Below are positions 1 to 8,928 of a DNA stretch of 64,000 nt, piece after piece (the stretch's first letter is position 1; every line of letters starts with the position of its first letter). A program made the position numbers and the translations under genes. The DNA lies in assembly GCF_014656355.1 (NCBI RefSeq), contig NZ_BNCG01000009.1, forward strand, positions 33,127 to 97,126, read 5' to 3'. The notes below the pieces were generated by a model, which saw only the letters and a list, made by a program, of their open reading frames with translations, had not been told where the DNA came from and searched no databases. Source of the stretch: Camelimonas fluminis. Its GTDB lineage: Bacteria; Pseudomonadota; Alphaproteobacteria; Rhizobiales; Beijerinckiaceae.

Positions 1-977
1 ATCGCCCGTTCGACGCCGGCGTCGAGACCGGAGCGGAAGGTGTCGATCATGCCGGTGCAGGCGATGCCCCAGCGCAGGGAGCCGAGCGCCTCCCAGAACC
101 GCACCTGCTGCGGATCGACCTTGCGGCCGCCGGCCTTTTCATAGCCGGCGAACAGTTGCTCGCGACTGCCGAATCCGCCGGCCGGCTTGTCGAGCGCGCC
201 AAAGCGCCAGGAGTTGACGCAGATCCACGCCAGATCCTCCATCGGATCGCCGAGATGGGCGATTTCCCAGTCGAGCACGGCGCGGACGCCGTCGGGGCCG
301 ATGATCAGGTTGCCATTACGGAAATCGCCATGCACCAGCACCGGCTGCGCCGGATCGGGCGGGCAGCGCTCCGCCAGCCAGCGAAACGCCAGCTCGAACA
401 CCGGTTTGTGCAGGTTCATGCCGCGCCAGCGCCGCAGCAGGTCATCCAGTTGCTGGCGCGCCGGCGACAGCCTGAGCGGCGGCAGGGCCGCGACGTCGAC
501 CTTTGCGATGTGGGCGAGAATGCCGCCGCACTGCTCCGCCAGAAACGTGCGGGCCTGGGCGAATTCCGCGTCGCGCAGAATCTTCCGGGCAATGGTTTCG
601 CCCTCGACGCGGCGGGTGATGAAACCGCGTCCGACGCCATCCTCCGGCGCCAGCACGTGGATCACCTCGGGCACGGGCACACCCCCGGCCCCGGCGGCGC
701 GGATCACCGCCGCCTCGGTTTCGAGGCCAGCGGCGCCATCGGCCTGGCGCCAGCCGCCGGGCGCGCGACGCAGGATCAACCCCACATCCACGGCGGAGCC
801 GCCGACGGCGCGGAACGCCCAGGTCTCCTGGCTCGCGCCGCCAGAAAGCCGCGTCATGTCGACAACGGCCGTGGCTCCTGGCGCCAGTTGGCCAGCGATG
901 CGGGAAAGCTCATGGGTGAGCAACGCCTGATCGTCGAGAGTCGTGCGCGCGGCGATTGCGTCCGTTGCTGGCTTCAT
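1..977 (-). CDS. APH/ACAD10-type phosphotransferase (3' end beyond the window)
   Basis: Only the first 325 codons are visible; the gene runs off the left edge. It begins at ATG 977, and its start overlaps the stop of the upstream enoyl-CoA hydratase in an ATGA (974-977), so the two are probably translationally coupled. The fold is that of aminoglycoside/choline kinases: a nucleotide loop LSGGASQETW (residues 44-53), the catalytic HGDFRNGNLI (216-225), the metal-binding DWE (236-238) and LGDP (242-245). Members of this branch (ACAD10-like) sit beside acyl-CoA dehydrogenase and hydratase genes and are thought to phosphorylate hydroxylated acyl groups; the substrate here is unknown. Family is clear from motifs and context; the acyl role is inferred from neighbours. 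Confidence 0.85.
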   Translation of the reverse strand, partial: MKPATDAIAARTTLDDQALLTHELSRIAGQLAPGATAVVDMTRLSGGASQETWAFRAVGGSAVDVGLILRRAPGGWRQADGAAGLETEAAVIRAAGAGGVPVPEVIHVLAPEDGVGRGFITRRVEGETIARKILRDAEFAQARTFLAEQCGGILAHIAKVDVAALPPLRLSPARQQLDDLLRRWRGMNLHKPVFELAFRWLAERCPPDPAQPVLVHGDFRNGNLIIGPDGVRAVLDWEIAHLGDPMEDLAWICVNSWRFGALDKPAGGFGSREQLFAGYEKAGGRKVDPQQVRFWEALGSLRWGIACTGMIDTFRSGLDAGVERA

Positions 978-1846
978 GGCTCCCCCTGCTCCCACCACGG
1001 ATATTGGGACGGCATGTCCTGCGAAACCTTGCCCGGGAATGACGGTTTGCGCTTGTCGAGAAACGCCTGCACGCCCTCGCGCACGTCGGCGTGGGCGCCA
1101 CGCTCCATCGACATCGGGCCATCAATGGACAGCAGATGCCGTGGATCGGGCTGGGTGGCGTAGCGCCACAGCAACTGCCGGGTCAGCGCCACGGAAACCG
1201 GGGCGGACTCGGCCGTCATTTCGATGGCGATGGCCTTGGCCCGGGCCAGCAGATCCTCCGGCGCCGTCACCTCCTCGACCAGGCCGCCGCGCAGCGCCTC
1301 TTCCGCGCCAAAGGTGGAGCCGGTGATCGACCAGCGCAATGCCTGGGGCAGGCCAACGATCTGCGGCAGGAACCAGGCGCTGCCCGCCTCCGGCACCAGA
1401 CCGCGCCGGGCGAAAATGAAACCGATTTTGGCGTTGGACGAACAGATGCGCACGTCCATCGGCAGGGTCATGGTGGCGCCGACGCCAACGCAGCCGCCAT
1501 TGATCGCCGCGATCGACGGCTTGCGACAGTTGAAGATGGCGTGGACGAAACTGACGCCGGTCGAGCGGCCGCCATTGGCGAGGCGCTGGCCGAAATTGCC
1601 GGCGCCGTGCGGATCGGTCGTATCGAAGCTCTTCGCGCCGGCCGATACATCGGCCCCGGCGCAGAAGGCGCGGCCGGCGCCGGTCATCACCACCGCGCGC
1701 ACGCTGTCATCGGCGTCGGCGCGCTGGAAGGCGTCGGCGATCTCCATCCCCATCACGCCGGTAAAAGCGTTCAGCTTGTCCGGACGGTTGAGGGTGATCA
1801 CCATCACCGGCCCGTCCTGCTCACAAAGGATCTGCGTATAGTCCAT
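974..1846 (-). CDS. enoyl-CoA hydratase/isomerase (crotonase fold)
   Basis: A 290-residue crotonase-family enzyme, expected to hydrate or isomerise a 2-enoyl-CoA in the cytoplasm. The N-terminal signature LNRPDKLNAF (19-28) is present. The oxyanion hole is formed by CAGAD (62-66) and the NGGCVGVG turn (116-123). A glutamate lies in VPEAGS (151-156), where one catalytic acid is expected. Length is normal for the family. It is the middle gene of a minus-strand run: the acyl-CoA synthetase ends 68 bp upstream and the phosphotransferase overlaps by 4 bp downstream. Whether it acts as a hydratase or an isomerase cannot be told from sequence alone. Confidence 0.9.
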   Translation of the reverse strand: MDYTQILCEQDGPVMVITLNRPDKLNAFTGVMGMEIADAFQRADADDSVRAVVMTGAGRAFCAGADVSAGAKSFDTTDPHGAGNFGQRLANGGRSTGVSFVHAIFNCRKPSIAAINGGCVGVGATMTLPMDVRICSSNAKIGFIFARRGLVPEAGSAWFLPQIVGLPQALRWSITGSTFGAEEALRGGLVEEVTAPEDLLARAKAIAIEMTAESAPVSVALTRQLLWRYATQPDPRHLLSIDGPMSMERGAHADVREGVQAFLDKRKPSFPGKVSQDMPSQYPWWEQGEP

Positions 1847-1914
1847 GACGCCCTTCCCTGTCGGCGCGGTTTCTGCGCCGCCCTGTTTCTTGCCGGGCTT
1901 CCCGGTTTCCTGCC

Positions 1915-3513
1915 TCAGATGTTGCGGCCGACGCCGGACCAGAACGGCTCGCGCAGCTTGCGTTTGAAGATCTTGCCGGTGTCTTCGCGCGGCAGCGTAT
2001 CGGCGAACTCGATGTGACGCGGGATCTTGTAGCTGGCCAGGCGTTGGCCAAGGTCGGCGCGCACCGCATCCGCGTCGAGATCAGCGCCCGGCTTCGGCTG
2101 GATGAAGGCGCAGACCTGCTCGCCATATTCAGCGTCGGGAATGCCAAACACGGCGCAGTCGGCGACGCCAGGGGTGCGCATCAGCTCCGCCTCGATTTCG
2201 GCCGGATAAATGTTGGTGCCGCCGAAGATGATCATGTCGCTGGCGCGACCAGAGAGGTGCAGGAAGCCATCGGCGTCGAAATAGCCGACGTCGCCGGTGG
2301 CGACGAGGCCGCCGCGATCAGCCTTGCGCCGTTTGGCGTCGTCGCCGTGATAGGTGAAATCCGGATAGGTCGGCCGCAGGCAGACCACCTCGCCGGATTC
2401 GCCCTGCGGCAGCAGATTGCCGTTCTCATCCATGATGACGACTGTGGTGCCGGGCACGGCGCGGCCGACGGTTCCGGGATGATCCAGCCACTCCTGGCCG
2501 GTGCAATAGGTCACGGCGCCGACTTCGGTGGAGCCGTAGTGCTCGGAGATCACCGGCCCCCACCAGTCGAGCATGGCGCGCTTGACGTGCGGCGGACAGG
2601 GCGCGCCCACATGCATGACATGGACGACGGAGGACAGGTCGTAACGGTTGCGCACGTCTTCCGGCAGCGCCAGCATGCGCACGAACATGGTCGGCACAGC
2701 CAGCACATGGCTGATGCGGTGACGTTCGATCAGCGCCAGCATGCGCTCCGGGTCGAAGCGCGGTTCGACGACGAGATTGGCGCCGATGTTGAAGAAAATG
2801 AACATCCAGCCGTTGGGGCTGGAGTGATAGGCCGGGCCGGGAATCAGCAGCGTCGCTTCGTGCAGCGGCCTGTCCCAATGGGTCAGACCGCCGACGAGGC
2901 GCAGCATTTCCAGGCTGGATTCCATCTGCTCCGGCGTCGGCGGATTGCGGCGCACGCCCTTGGGATTTCCCGTGGTGCCAGAGGTGTAGATCATCGATCC
3001 GGGGGCCGTCTCGAACGGCTCCTCCAGCGGCGCATGATTTGCCTGCCAGGCGTCCCAGTCCGCGGCGCCAGCGGGGATGGCGGCGGCTTCGGCGCTGACC
3101 CGGTAGGGCGCGCGGAGGTTCTCTGGCGTTTCAGCGACCAGCACATGCACGCCGGCTGGAATCACATCGCGCACCGCGCGGTAAAGATCGGCGTGGATCA
3201 CCAGCACTTTCGCGCCGGAATCCTGCAGCACATAACGGGCTTCCTCCGGCGTATTGTGCCAGTTGACCGGCGTGACATGGGCGCCGACGAGGCCAGCCCC
3301 CACCGTCGCCTCCATAAATCCGAAGCTGTTGCGCATATAAACGGCGACCACGTCGCCGCGCCCGACGCCAAGCTCGCGAAAACCCCGCGCGGCGCGGCGG
3401 GCGGCGAGATGCATCTGCGCCTTGCTGCGAACTTCATCGCCAATCCGCACCCAACTGTCCGGCGCGACGTCAGCGGCGCCGACGGGATCGATGGCTGCCT
3501 GTTGCGTGCTCAT
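1915..3513 (-). CDS. acyl-CoA synthetase (AMP-forming)
   Basis: A 532-residue ANL-superfamily ligase that would activate a carboxylic acid to its CoA thioester through an acyl-adenylate. The P-loop MIYTSGTTGNPKGV covers residues 174-187. YGSTEVG marks the A5 region. GDVGYFDADGFLHLSGR carries the adenylate-binding Asp and hinge. The C-terminal PREDTGKIFKRKL contains the catalytic lysine. The set is complete, so the enzyme should be active. It is first in a minus-strand run with a hydratase and a phosphotransferase, consistent with a catabolic pathway for an imported acid. Substrate (aromatic, branched or medium-chain acid) cannot be told from the sequence. Confidence 0.92.
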   Translation of the reverse strand: MSTQQAAIDPVGAADVAPDSWVRIGDEVRSKAQMHLAARRAARGFRELGVGRGDVVAVYMRNSFGFMEATVGAGLVGAHVTPVNWHNTPEEARYVLQDSGAKVLVIHADLYRAVRDVIPAGVHVLVAETPENLRAPYRVSAEAAAIPAGAADWDAWQANHAPLEEPFETAPGSMIYTSGTTGNPKGVRRNPPTPEQMESSLEMLRLVGGLTHWDRPLHEATLLIPGPAYHSSPNGWMFIFFNIGANLVVEPRFDPERMLALIERHRISHVLAVPTMFVRMLALPEDVRNRYDLSSVVHVMHVGAPCPPHVKRAMLDWWGPVISEHYGSTEVGAVTYCTGQEWLDHPGTVGRAVPGTTVVIMDENGNLLPQGESGEVVCLRPTYPDFTYHGDDAKRRKADRGGLVATGDVGYFDADGFLHLSGRASDMIIFGGTNIYPAEIEAELMRTPGVADCAVFGIPDAEYGEQVCAFIQPKPGADLDADAVRADLGQRLASYKIPRHIEFADTLPREDTGKIFKRKLREPFWSGVGRNI

Positions 3514-3630
3514 GGGTGACTCCCCGATGTTTCCGCCTGGAAGCGCGCCGGAGGATGATGGCCTCGTCGACGCGCGACCTGCAACTGTCTCATGAACCCT
3601 GGCGCAACCTCGCGGTCGCGCCCGTTGACT

Positions 3631-4446
3631 TCAGCGACCGGTGAACATGGGCTCGCGCTTCTCCAGGAAGCTGCGCACGCCCTCCCGGTGATCTTCCGTG
3701 GCGAACAGGCGGTAGATCACATCAATGGCCCAGCCACCGACATCAACCGGATCGCCGCCATGGGCGCGGCGCAGCCCTTCCTTCATGTAGCGCAGGGCCA
3801 GCGGCGGGTTGGCGGCGATGCGCCCGGCCAGCGCCATGGCGCGCGGCATCAGCTCCGCGTGCGGGGTCAGTTCGCTGACGAGGCGGATGCGCGCCGCCTC
3901 CTCCGCCGTGATCACGTCGCCGGTATACAGCAGACGCGCCGCCATCTCCGGGCCAACGATCGCGGGCAGACGCAGCAGGCCGCCCACATCGCAGATCAGC
4001 CCACGACGGATGAACAGCTCGGCGAACTTCGCTTTTTCGGAGGCGACGCGGATGTCGGCGTAGAGCGCCAGCTCCATGCCCCAGCCGACGGCGGCGCCGT
4101 TGACGGCGGCGATCACCGGCACGCTGCACTCCAGCGCCGCCATGGCGGCGGGCGTCGGCGGCCGGCGCGCCTGCACGTTGAGGGCCGGGGCGGCCGGCTT
4201 CTCGCCGGTCATCATCTCCTTGACGTCCTCGCCAGAGCAGAACGCCGGGTCGGCGCCGGTGACCACGACGCAGCGCACGTCATTGTCGGCGGACGCCGCC
4301 AGAAAAGCGGCGCGCACCTCGTCATAGGCGCGGCGGTTCAGGGCGTTATGGCGCTCGGGCCGGTTGAGGGTGATGACCGCGACATGGTCCTTCACCTCAT
4401 ACAGCAGATGCATGAACGCATCGGGCGCAACAGGCGCGCTGGTCAT
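3631..4446 (-). CDS. enoyl-CoA hydratase/isomerase family protein
   Basis: A second crotonase-fold protein, 271 residues from the ATG at 4446. That start is chosen because GGGAAGAA lies just upstream; the frame is open further upstream but encodes no conserved sequence. LNRPERHNAL (27-36), CSGED (70-74) and NGAAVGWGMEL (116-126) match the CoA-binding and oxyanion-hole elements. The residue equivalent to the glutamate seen in the other two window copies (VPEAGS, IAEHGV) is Asp here, in ICDVGGLLRLP (151-161). The enzyme may therefore catalyse a different crotonase reaction or have altered activity. It lies between the acyl-CoA synthetase and the solute-binding protein, all on the minus strand. 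Confidence 0.88.
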   Translation of the reverse strand: MTSAPVAPDAFMHLLYEVKDHVAVITLNRPERHNALNRRAYDEVRAAFLAASADNDVRCVVVTGADPAFCSGEDVKEMMTGEKPAAPALNVQARRPPTPAAMAALECSVPVIAAVNGAAVGWGMELALYADIRVASEKAKFAELFIRRGLICDVGGLLRLPAIVGPEMAARLLYTGDVITAEEAARIRLVSELTPHAELMPRAMALAGRIAANPPLALRYMKEGLRRAHGGDPVDVGGWAIDVIYRLFATEDHREGVRSFLEKREPMFTGR

Positions 4447-4577
4447 GGCGTTTCTTCCCGGACTGTTATGTTTCTGGTTGTTTTCAGGACTGCGTCCCGG
4501 CCAGCCGGCCGGCGCGCCCTGTTGCGCGATCATACATGACGCCTGGCGAAGCGCCCCCTGCTTCGCCAGGCCATGTC

Positions 4578-5873
4578 TCAATCATACAGCTTCACGTCGT
4601 GCTTCTGCACCGGGCCGATGGGATCAAATCCCTCGCCATTGAAGCGCATGAGCTGCATCTGGGTGATGGGAAAATAATTTGTGGGGCTGGTGTTGACGAG
4701 AACGCCGTCCAGCAGCAGGCCGAGCTTCACGTCCTTCAGGCTGGCCGCCTGCTTCATGATGTTCTCACGGGAGAGATCGTCGCCGGCCATTTCCAGCACC
4801 CTGTGCACCAGCTTGATGCACATGTAGCCGTAAGCGTTCTGGTTGTTGGTCGCATCGCCCTCCGGGTACCACTGCTTCATGAAAGCCAGGTATTCCTGCA
4901 CGCCCGGATCATCCCGGTAGCGCGGATCGCTCGCCTCCTTCAGCGAGGTGGAGGTGATGACGCCCCTGGCGTTCTCGATGCCGGCGGGCTTGAACACCAT
5001 GGGGATGGAGGCGCCGGTGGTGTTGACGATCTGCAAATCCGGCTTCCAGCCCAGCTCCGCCGCCTTGCGGATGGCCTGGGCGGCGAAGCGCGGCGTCGAG
5101 AAATTGACGAAGATATTGGCGCCCGAGGCCTTCAGCTTCGACATCTGTGAATCGATGGTTGGCTCGGAATTGTCATAAGTGGCCGTGGCGACGACATATC
5201 TGTCGTAGTCCTTGCCCAGCGCCTTGCGAAAGCCCTCGAAAATATCCCGGCCATAGTCATCGTTGGGGTAAATGACCGCCACCTTGCCGTTGGGAAACTT
5301 CTCGCGGATGTAGCCAGCGTACATGGCCGCCTCGACGTGATACACCGACGTCGACAGGCCCATGGTCCACGGATAATTGCGGTAATCGCCGAATTTCGTG
5401 GCGCCGGTGGCGGCAAACAGCTGCGGGACCTTCCTGGCGTTCATGTATTTCATGATCGCCGCATTGGGCGGCGTGCCGACGGCCTGAACGATGGCGAGCA
5501 CGCCATCCTGCTCCACCAGCTTGCGCGCCTGTTCCACCGCCTTGGGCGGGCTGTAGGCGTCGTCATAAGAGATGAACTCAACCTTGCGGCCATTAATGCC
5601 GCCCTTCGCGTTCACCATGCGAAAATAGGCTGCCTCGGTTTTGGCGAAGGCGCTGTAGGCGGAAGCCGGACCGCTGTAGGGGGCAAGGTTGCCGATGCGG
5701 ATCGGCGGCTTCTCCTCCGCCCATGCCGGAGCGGCGCCAGCCAGCGCCGGGGCCAGGCCGACAGCCAGCCCCAGGGCCAGCAGGGCGCGCCGACCGGTCG
5801 AAAACGACCCGCCCACACGACGCCTTTCATGCGCGCCATGTTCCTCGCGCGCGCACGGCATGCTCACGTCCAT
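4578..5873 (-). CDS. ABC transporter substrate-binding protein (LivJ/HbaE type)
   Basis: A periplasmic leucine/aromatic-acid-type binding protein of 431 residues. The ATG at 5873 is chosen because GGAGGAAAAC directly precedes it; the long open frame upstream is noise. Residues 26-52 form a signal sequence with a GRRALLALG start that resembles a Tat motif, and a likely cut after AWA. The mature protein begins IRIGNLAPYSGPASAY, typical of Peripla_BP_6 receptors, and keeps the YDDAYSP and IYPNDDYGRDI elements. No permease or ATPase genes lie nearby, so it must share a transporter encoded elsewhere or act as an orphan receptor. Neighbouring CoA genes suggest a carboxylate ligand. The divergent TetR gene probably controls it. 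Confidence 0.88.
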   Translation of the reverse strand: MDVSMPCAREEHGAHERRRVGGSFSTGRRALLALGLAVGLAPALAGAAPAWAEEKPPIRIGNLAPYSGPASAYSAFAKTEAAYFRMVNAKGGINGRKVEFISYDDAYSPPKAVEQARKLVEQDGVLAIVQAVGTPPNAAIMKYMNARKVPQLFAATGATKFGDYRNYPWTMGLSTSVYHVEAAMYAGYIREKFPNGKVAVIYPNDDYGRDIFEGFRKALGKDYDRYVVATATYDNSEPTIDSQMSKLKASGANIFVNFSTPRFAAQAIRKAAELGWKPDLQIVNTTGASIPMVFKPAGIENARGVITSTSLKEASDPRYRDDPGVQEYLAFMKQWYPEGDATNNQNAYGYMCIKLVHRVLEMAGDDLSRENIMKQAASLKDVKLGLLLDGVLVNTSPTNYFPITQMQLMRFNGEGFDPIGPVQKHDVKLYD

Positions 5874-6177
5874 GTTTTCCTCCCCGCCGCCCGCCGCGGT
5901 TAACCCGTCGGCGCCGCGCATCCCGGCGGCTCCATATTGTTGTGTGGGAGCCGACGGTCGATTTTTTTGGAACGTGATATAAAAATTGACCGACGTCAAT
6001 CGGCGCGCGGCGCATTCCGGCTGTTGCCCGACCACCGGGGCTGGCGCCAGCCGCGCCGCGAGACCGCAGGCAACAACCATCGCTTCGGCCATCCGCAGGG
6101 GTTGACCAGCCACAGGCAAGTCAGCTTCATCGCAAGTCGATATCCCAAGTCGATGCGAAACCATGAAGGGCAGATGC
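5874..6177. other. divergent intergenic region
   Basis: No gene is seen in these 304 bases between the binding protein (minus) and the TetR gene (plus). The 5960-6000 stretch is AT-rich in an otherwise GC-rich spacer and probably holds the promoters. It contains the palindrome annotated separately. Confidence 0.6.
5985..6000. promoter_or_regulatory. candidate TetR operator palindrome
   Basis: Perfect inverted repeat ATTGAC-CGAC-GTCAAT in the AT-rich part of the divergent spacer. A related half-site, GCCGACGGTCGAT, lies about 35 bases to the left. TetR repressors usually bind such a palindrome beside their own gene. The assignment is inference from position and symmetry only. Confidence 0.45.
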
Positions 6178-6879
6178 ATGCAGCAGCCAGCGCCGGCCGC
6201 ACAGGGACGCCGCGAGGAAGCGAAGGCCGAGCGTCGCCGCCGCATCATCCACGCCGCGCGCGAACTCATCCGCGAAACCGGCGACGCCGGCCTGTCGATG
6301 CGGGCGCTGGCGGCGCGCGCCGGCGTCAGCCTTGCCACGCCCTACAACCTGTTTGGTTCGAAGGGCGCGATCCTGCTGGCGGTGCTGGAGGACATCAAGG
6401 GGTTCGGACGTCGCTTCGGCGGTTACGAAGCATGTTCGCCGCTCGATCGCGTGCTAAAGGCCGCCGCGCTCGCCGTGAGCTATTACGAGCAGGATCCGGA
6501 TTTCTATCGGGCGCTGTGGGGCAGCATGCTCAGGACCACCGGCGCCGAAGAGCGCAGCATGATTTTTAACCCGAAGCGCGAGGCCTTCTGGATCGGCCTG
6601 CTGGACGCCGCCGCCGGCGAAGGCTGGCTGCTGCCGGAGATTGACACCGCCACGCTGATGCTCAACCTCGATTTCACCTTCCGGTCGGTCATGCTGCACT
6701 GGATCAATGGCGAAATCGGCCTGGAAAGCCTGCAGCCCGGTGTCGGCTATGGCTATGCCCTGACCCTGCGCGGCGCCGCCACAGACAAGGGGCGACAGCT
6801 GATGCTGGAGCGGGCGCTGGCGTTTCAGGCCGAACTGGCGCCGGCGCGGGCGGCGCGGAGCGGAAGCCGGCCGGACTGA
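6178..6879 (+). CDS. TetR/AcrR-family transcriptional regulator
   Basis: A 233-residue regulator from ATG 6178, which has AAGGG seven bases upstream; another in-frame ATG lies at 6163. The N-terminal helix-turn-helix (about residues 38-62) reads LSMRALAARAGVSLATPYNL followed by FGSKGAI, the usual TetR recognition-helix pattern. The C-terminal ligand domain, rich in hydrophobic helices, is not recognisable further. It is transcribed divergently from the substrate-binding protein and lies next to a third enoyl-CoA hydratase gene. By analogy with other TetR regulators of acyl-CoA pathways it probably represses the cluster until a CoA ester accumulates; that role is inferred. Confidence 0.88.
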   Translation: MQQPAPAAQGRREEAKAERRRRIIHAARELIRETGDAGLSMRALAARAGVSLATPYNLFGSKGAILLAVLEDIKGFGRRFGGYEACSPLDRVLKAAALAVSYYEQDPDFYRALWGSMLRTTGAEERSMIFNPKREAFWIGLLDAAAGEGWLLPEIDTATLMLNLDFTFRSVMLHWINGEIGLESLQPGVGYGYALTLRGAATDKGRQLMLERALAFQAELAPARAARSGSRPD

Positions 6880-6908
6880 ACCGGCCCCGCCGTTGCGTCA
6901 CGCCAGGT

Positions 6909-7736
6909 TCAGCGGCCGGTAAAGGCCGGCGCGCGTTTCTCGACGAAGTGGGCGACGCCCTCCTTGAAGTCCTCGCTGCTGAACGACGCCACCATTTCGC
7001 GATCGGCCACCTCCCAGGCTTCATCCAGGTTCTGGAACATCGCGTCATAAACCTGGCGCTTCATCACGCCGATGGAGCGGGGCGAGGCGTTGGTGGTGAG
7101 ATCGCGGGCGATGGCGCGCACGGCGTCCACGAACCCCTCCTGCGGCAACAGCCGGGCGAAGCCGAGGCGCTCCAGTTCCCTGGCCTCGACGGTGCGGGCC
7201 GACATCAGCAGGTCAAGCGCGTTGGTCAGGCCGACGATGCGCGGCAGCATCCATGAGACGCCGTGCTCGGCGATCAGGCCGCGACGGGCAAACGCCGTGG
7301 TGAACTTGGCGCCTTCGGCGACGTAGCGGAAATCGCAGAACGACGAGAAGCACACGCCCATGCCAGCGATGGGGCCATTGATGGCGGCGAACACCGGCTT
7401 CGGCACGCGTAGCATCCAGGAAAAGCGCCGGTTGAAATTGGCGTCCAGACCATCGCCGCCATTGTTGGCGCGCGCGTCATCCCCGGCGGCGCCGCCGCCC
7501 TGCTGCTCGCCGGAGCTGATGCCGCTGAGCAGGTTCATGTCCGCGCCGGCGCAGAAGCCGCGCCCCGCCCCGGTAATGACGATGGCCCGCACCGCCTCGT
7601 CCGCGGCGGCCTGCTCCATGGCCTGACGCAACTCGCCTTCCATGTGCCGGGTCCATGCGTTCAGCCTGTCCGGCCGGTTCAGCGTCACCGTGGCGACATG
7701 ATCCTTCACGTCATAAAGGATTTCGGTCCATGCCAT
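6909..7736 (-). CDS. enoyl-CoA hydratase/isomerase
   Basis: Third crotonase-fold enzyme of the window, 275 residues from ATG 7736, preceded by GGGAGAGAAACAG; the frame also opens 7 codons earlier. Motifs: LNRPDRLNAW (19-28), CAGAD (62-66), NGPIAGMGV (120-128) and the acid in LIAEHGVSW (154-162). A Gly/Ala-rich insert (about 73-98) after the oxyanion loop is longer than in the copy at 974-1846, which it otherwise resembles. It converges on the TetR gene with a 29-bp gap. Likely function is hydration or isomerisation of an enoyl-CoA in the same pathway; it could be a paralogue serving a different chain length. Confidence 0.9.
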   Translation of the reverse strand: MAWTEILYDVKDHVATVTLNRPDRLNAWTRHMEGELRQAMEQAAADEAVRAIVITGAGRGFCAGADMNLLSGISSGEQQGGGAAGDDARANNGGDGLDANFNRRFSWMLRVPKPVFAAINGPIAGMGVCFSSFCDFRYVAEGAKFTTAFARRGLIAEHGVSWMLPRIVGLTNALDLLMSARTVEARELERLGFARLLPQEGFVDAVRAIARDLTTNASPRSIGVMKRQVYDAMFQNLDEAWEVADREMVASFSSEDFKEGVAHFVEKRAPAFTGR

Positions 7737-8043
7737 CTGTTTCTCTCCCTGCGTCATGCCGCGGCCTCGTGAGCGGACCGCTGGCTCCGGTTCTGTTTAT
7801 CCCCACTCCGGCCTGCTGGCGCAACCGCCAGCGCCGGAGTGCGGCCATGTCGCGGACGCGGCCAGACGGAGCCATCCGCCCGGCGCAACAGCCGCGCAAT
7901 CTGGACCGGTGAGCGCCGGGGGATGGCTGGGGCGCGCCCCAAAAAGCAAACGCCGGAAGACTCTCCGTCTTCCGGCGTCGCCGTCATCAGATGTTTCAAC
8001 CGGGCCTGGCGGCATGCGCGCTGGCCCGTTGCGCCGTCCTGGA
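7737..8043. other. intergenic spacer
   Basis: No gene is seen. The spacer between a catabolic gene and the bc1 operon contains the bc1 terminator described separately. Confidence 0.5.
7941..7977 (-). terminator. rho-independent terminator of petABC
   Basis: Perfect 11-bp stem (CGCCGGAAGAC, 5-base loop, GTCTTCCGGCG) at 7951-7977. On the minus strand it is followed by TTTGCTTTTT. It lies 66 bp past the petC stop. Confidence 0.85.
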
Positions 8044-8907
8044 TCAGACCGGGTCCGGCAGCTTCTTCCAGATGCGCTTCTTTGCGAAGTAGGTCAGACC
8101 GGCCAGGAGCACCAGGAAGATGATCGCCCTGAAGCCCAGCGCCTTGCGCGCTTCCATCTTCGGCTCGGCTGTCCACATCAGGAAGGCCGAGACGTCCTTG
8201 GCGTACTGGTCAACCGTCTCCGGCGCCTGCGGCTTGCCGTCCGGCCCCTTGTAATCCACCTGGCCGTCGTTGATCGGCTTTGGCATGGCGATGACATGGC
8301 CGGGGAAATACTTGTTGTAGGTTCCGCCCGCCGGCAGGTTGAAGTCCTTCGGCTTCTCCACATAGCCGGTCAGCAGGGCGTGGATGTAATCCGGCCCCTG
8401 TTCGGCGAACTGGGTGAACATGTCGAACACGAAGGTGGGGAAGCCGCGCTCGTAGGTGCGCGCCTTGGCCATCAGCGACAGGTCCGGCGGCGCCTTGCCG
8501 CCATTGGCGGCGGCGGCGGCGTTGTCGTTCGGGAACGGGCTCGGCCAGTGGTCAGCCGGGCGGCCGGGACGCTCGAACATCTCGCCGGCGTCGTTGGGAC
8601 CGTCCTGCACCTTGTACTCGGCGGCCAGGGCCTTGACCTGACCTTCCGTGAACAGCGGTCCGCCCGGCTCGGCCAGATTGCGGAACGCGACGTACTTCAG
8701 CGAATGGCAGGCGGCGCAGACTTCGCGATACACCTTGAAACCGCGCTGCAGCTGCTGCGGATCAAACTTGCCGAAGGGGCCGGAGAACGACCAGTTCACG
8801 GACGGCGGCGTCGGGCCGGCCTCGGAGGCCTGCGCCGGCGCCGGCGCCGACAGGGCGCCCAAAACCACCGTGAACACGCCGGCGGCCAGGAGTTTCGTAA
8901 GCTTCAT
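8044..8907 (-). CDS. petC: cytochrome c1 (bc1 complex)
   Basis: Cytochrome c1 subunit of ubiquinol:cytochrome c oxidoreductase, 287 residues from ATG 8907, with GAAGGGG nine bases upstream; a start 6 codons earlier is less likely. An N-terminal signal peptide (1-27, ending APAQA) exports the protein. The heme attachment site is CAACH (64-68), and AMPKP further on carries the likely axial methionine. One C-terminal membrane anchor is followed by lysines. It passes electrons from the Rieske centre to a periplasmic or membrane cytochrome c. It follows petB by 21 bp, so in this organism petB and petC are separate genes rather than the fused fbcH of Bradyrhizobium. Confidence 0.96.
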   Translation of the reverse strand: MKLTKLLAAGVFTVVLGALSAPAPAQASEAGPTPPSVNWSFSGPFGKFDPQQLQRGFKVYREVCAACHSLKYVAFRNLAEPGGPLFTEGQVKALAAEYKVQDGPNDAGEMFERPGRPADHWPSPFPNDNAAAAANGGKAPPDLSLMAKARTYERGFPTFVFDMFTQFAEQGPDYIHALLTGYVEKPKDFNLPAGGTYNKYFPGHVIAMPKPINDGQVDYKGPDGKPQAPETVDQYAKDVSAFLMWTAEPKMEARKALGFRAIIFLVLLAGLTYFAKKRIWKKLPDPV

Positions 8908-8928
8908 TTGACGATTCCCCTTCACGGC

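Noticed and set aside
2014..3519. 501-codon plus-strand frame
   Set aside because: Antisense to the acyl-CoA synthetase, whose motifs are complete.
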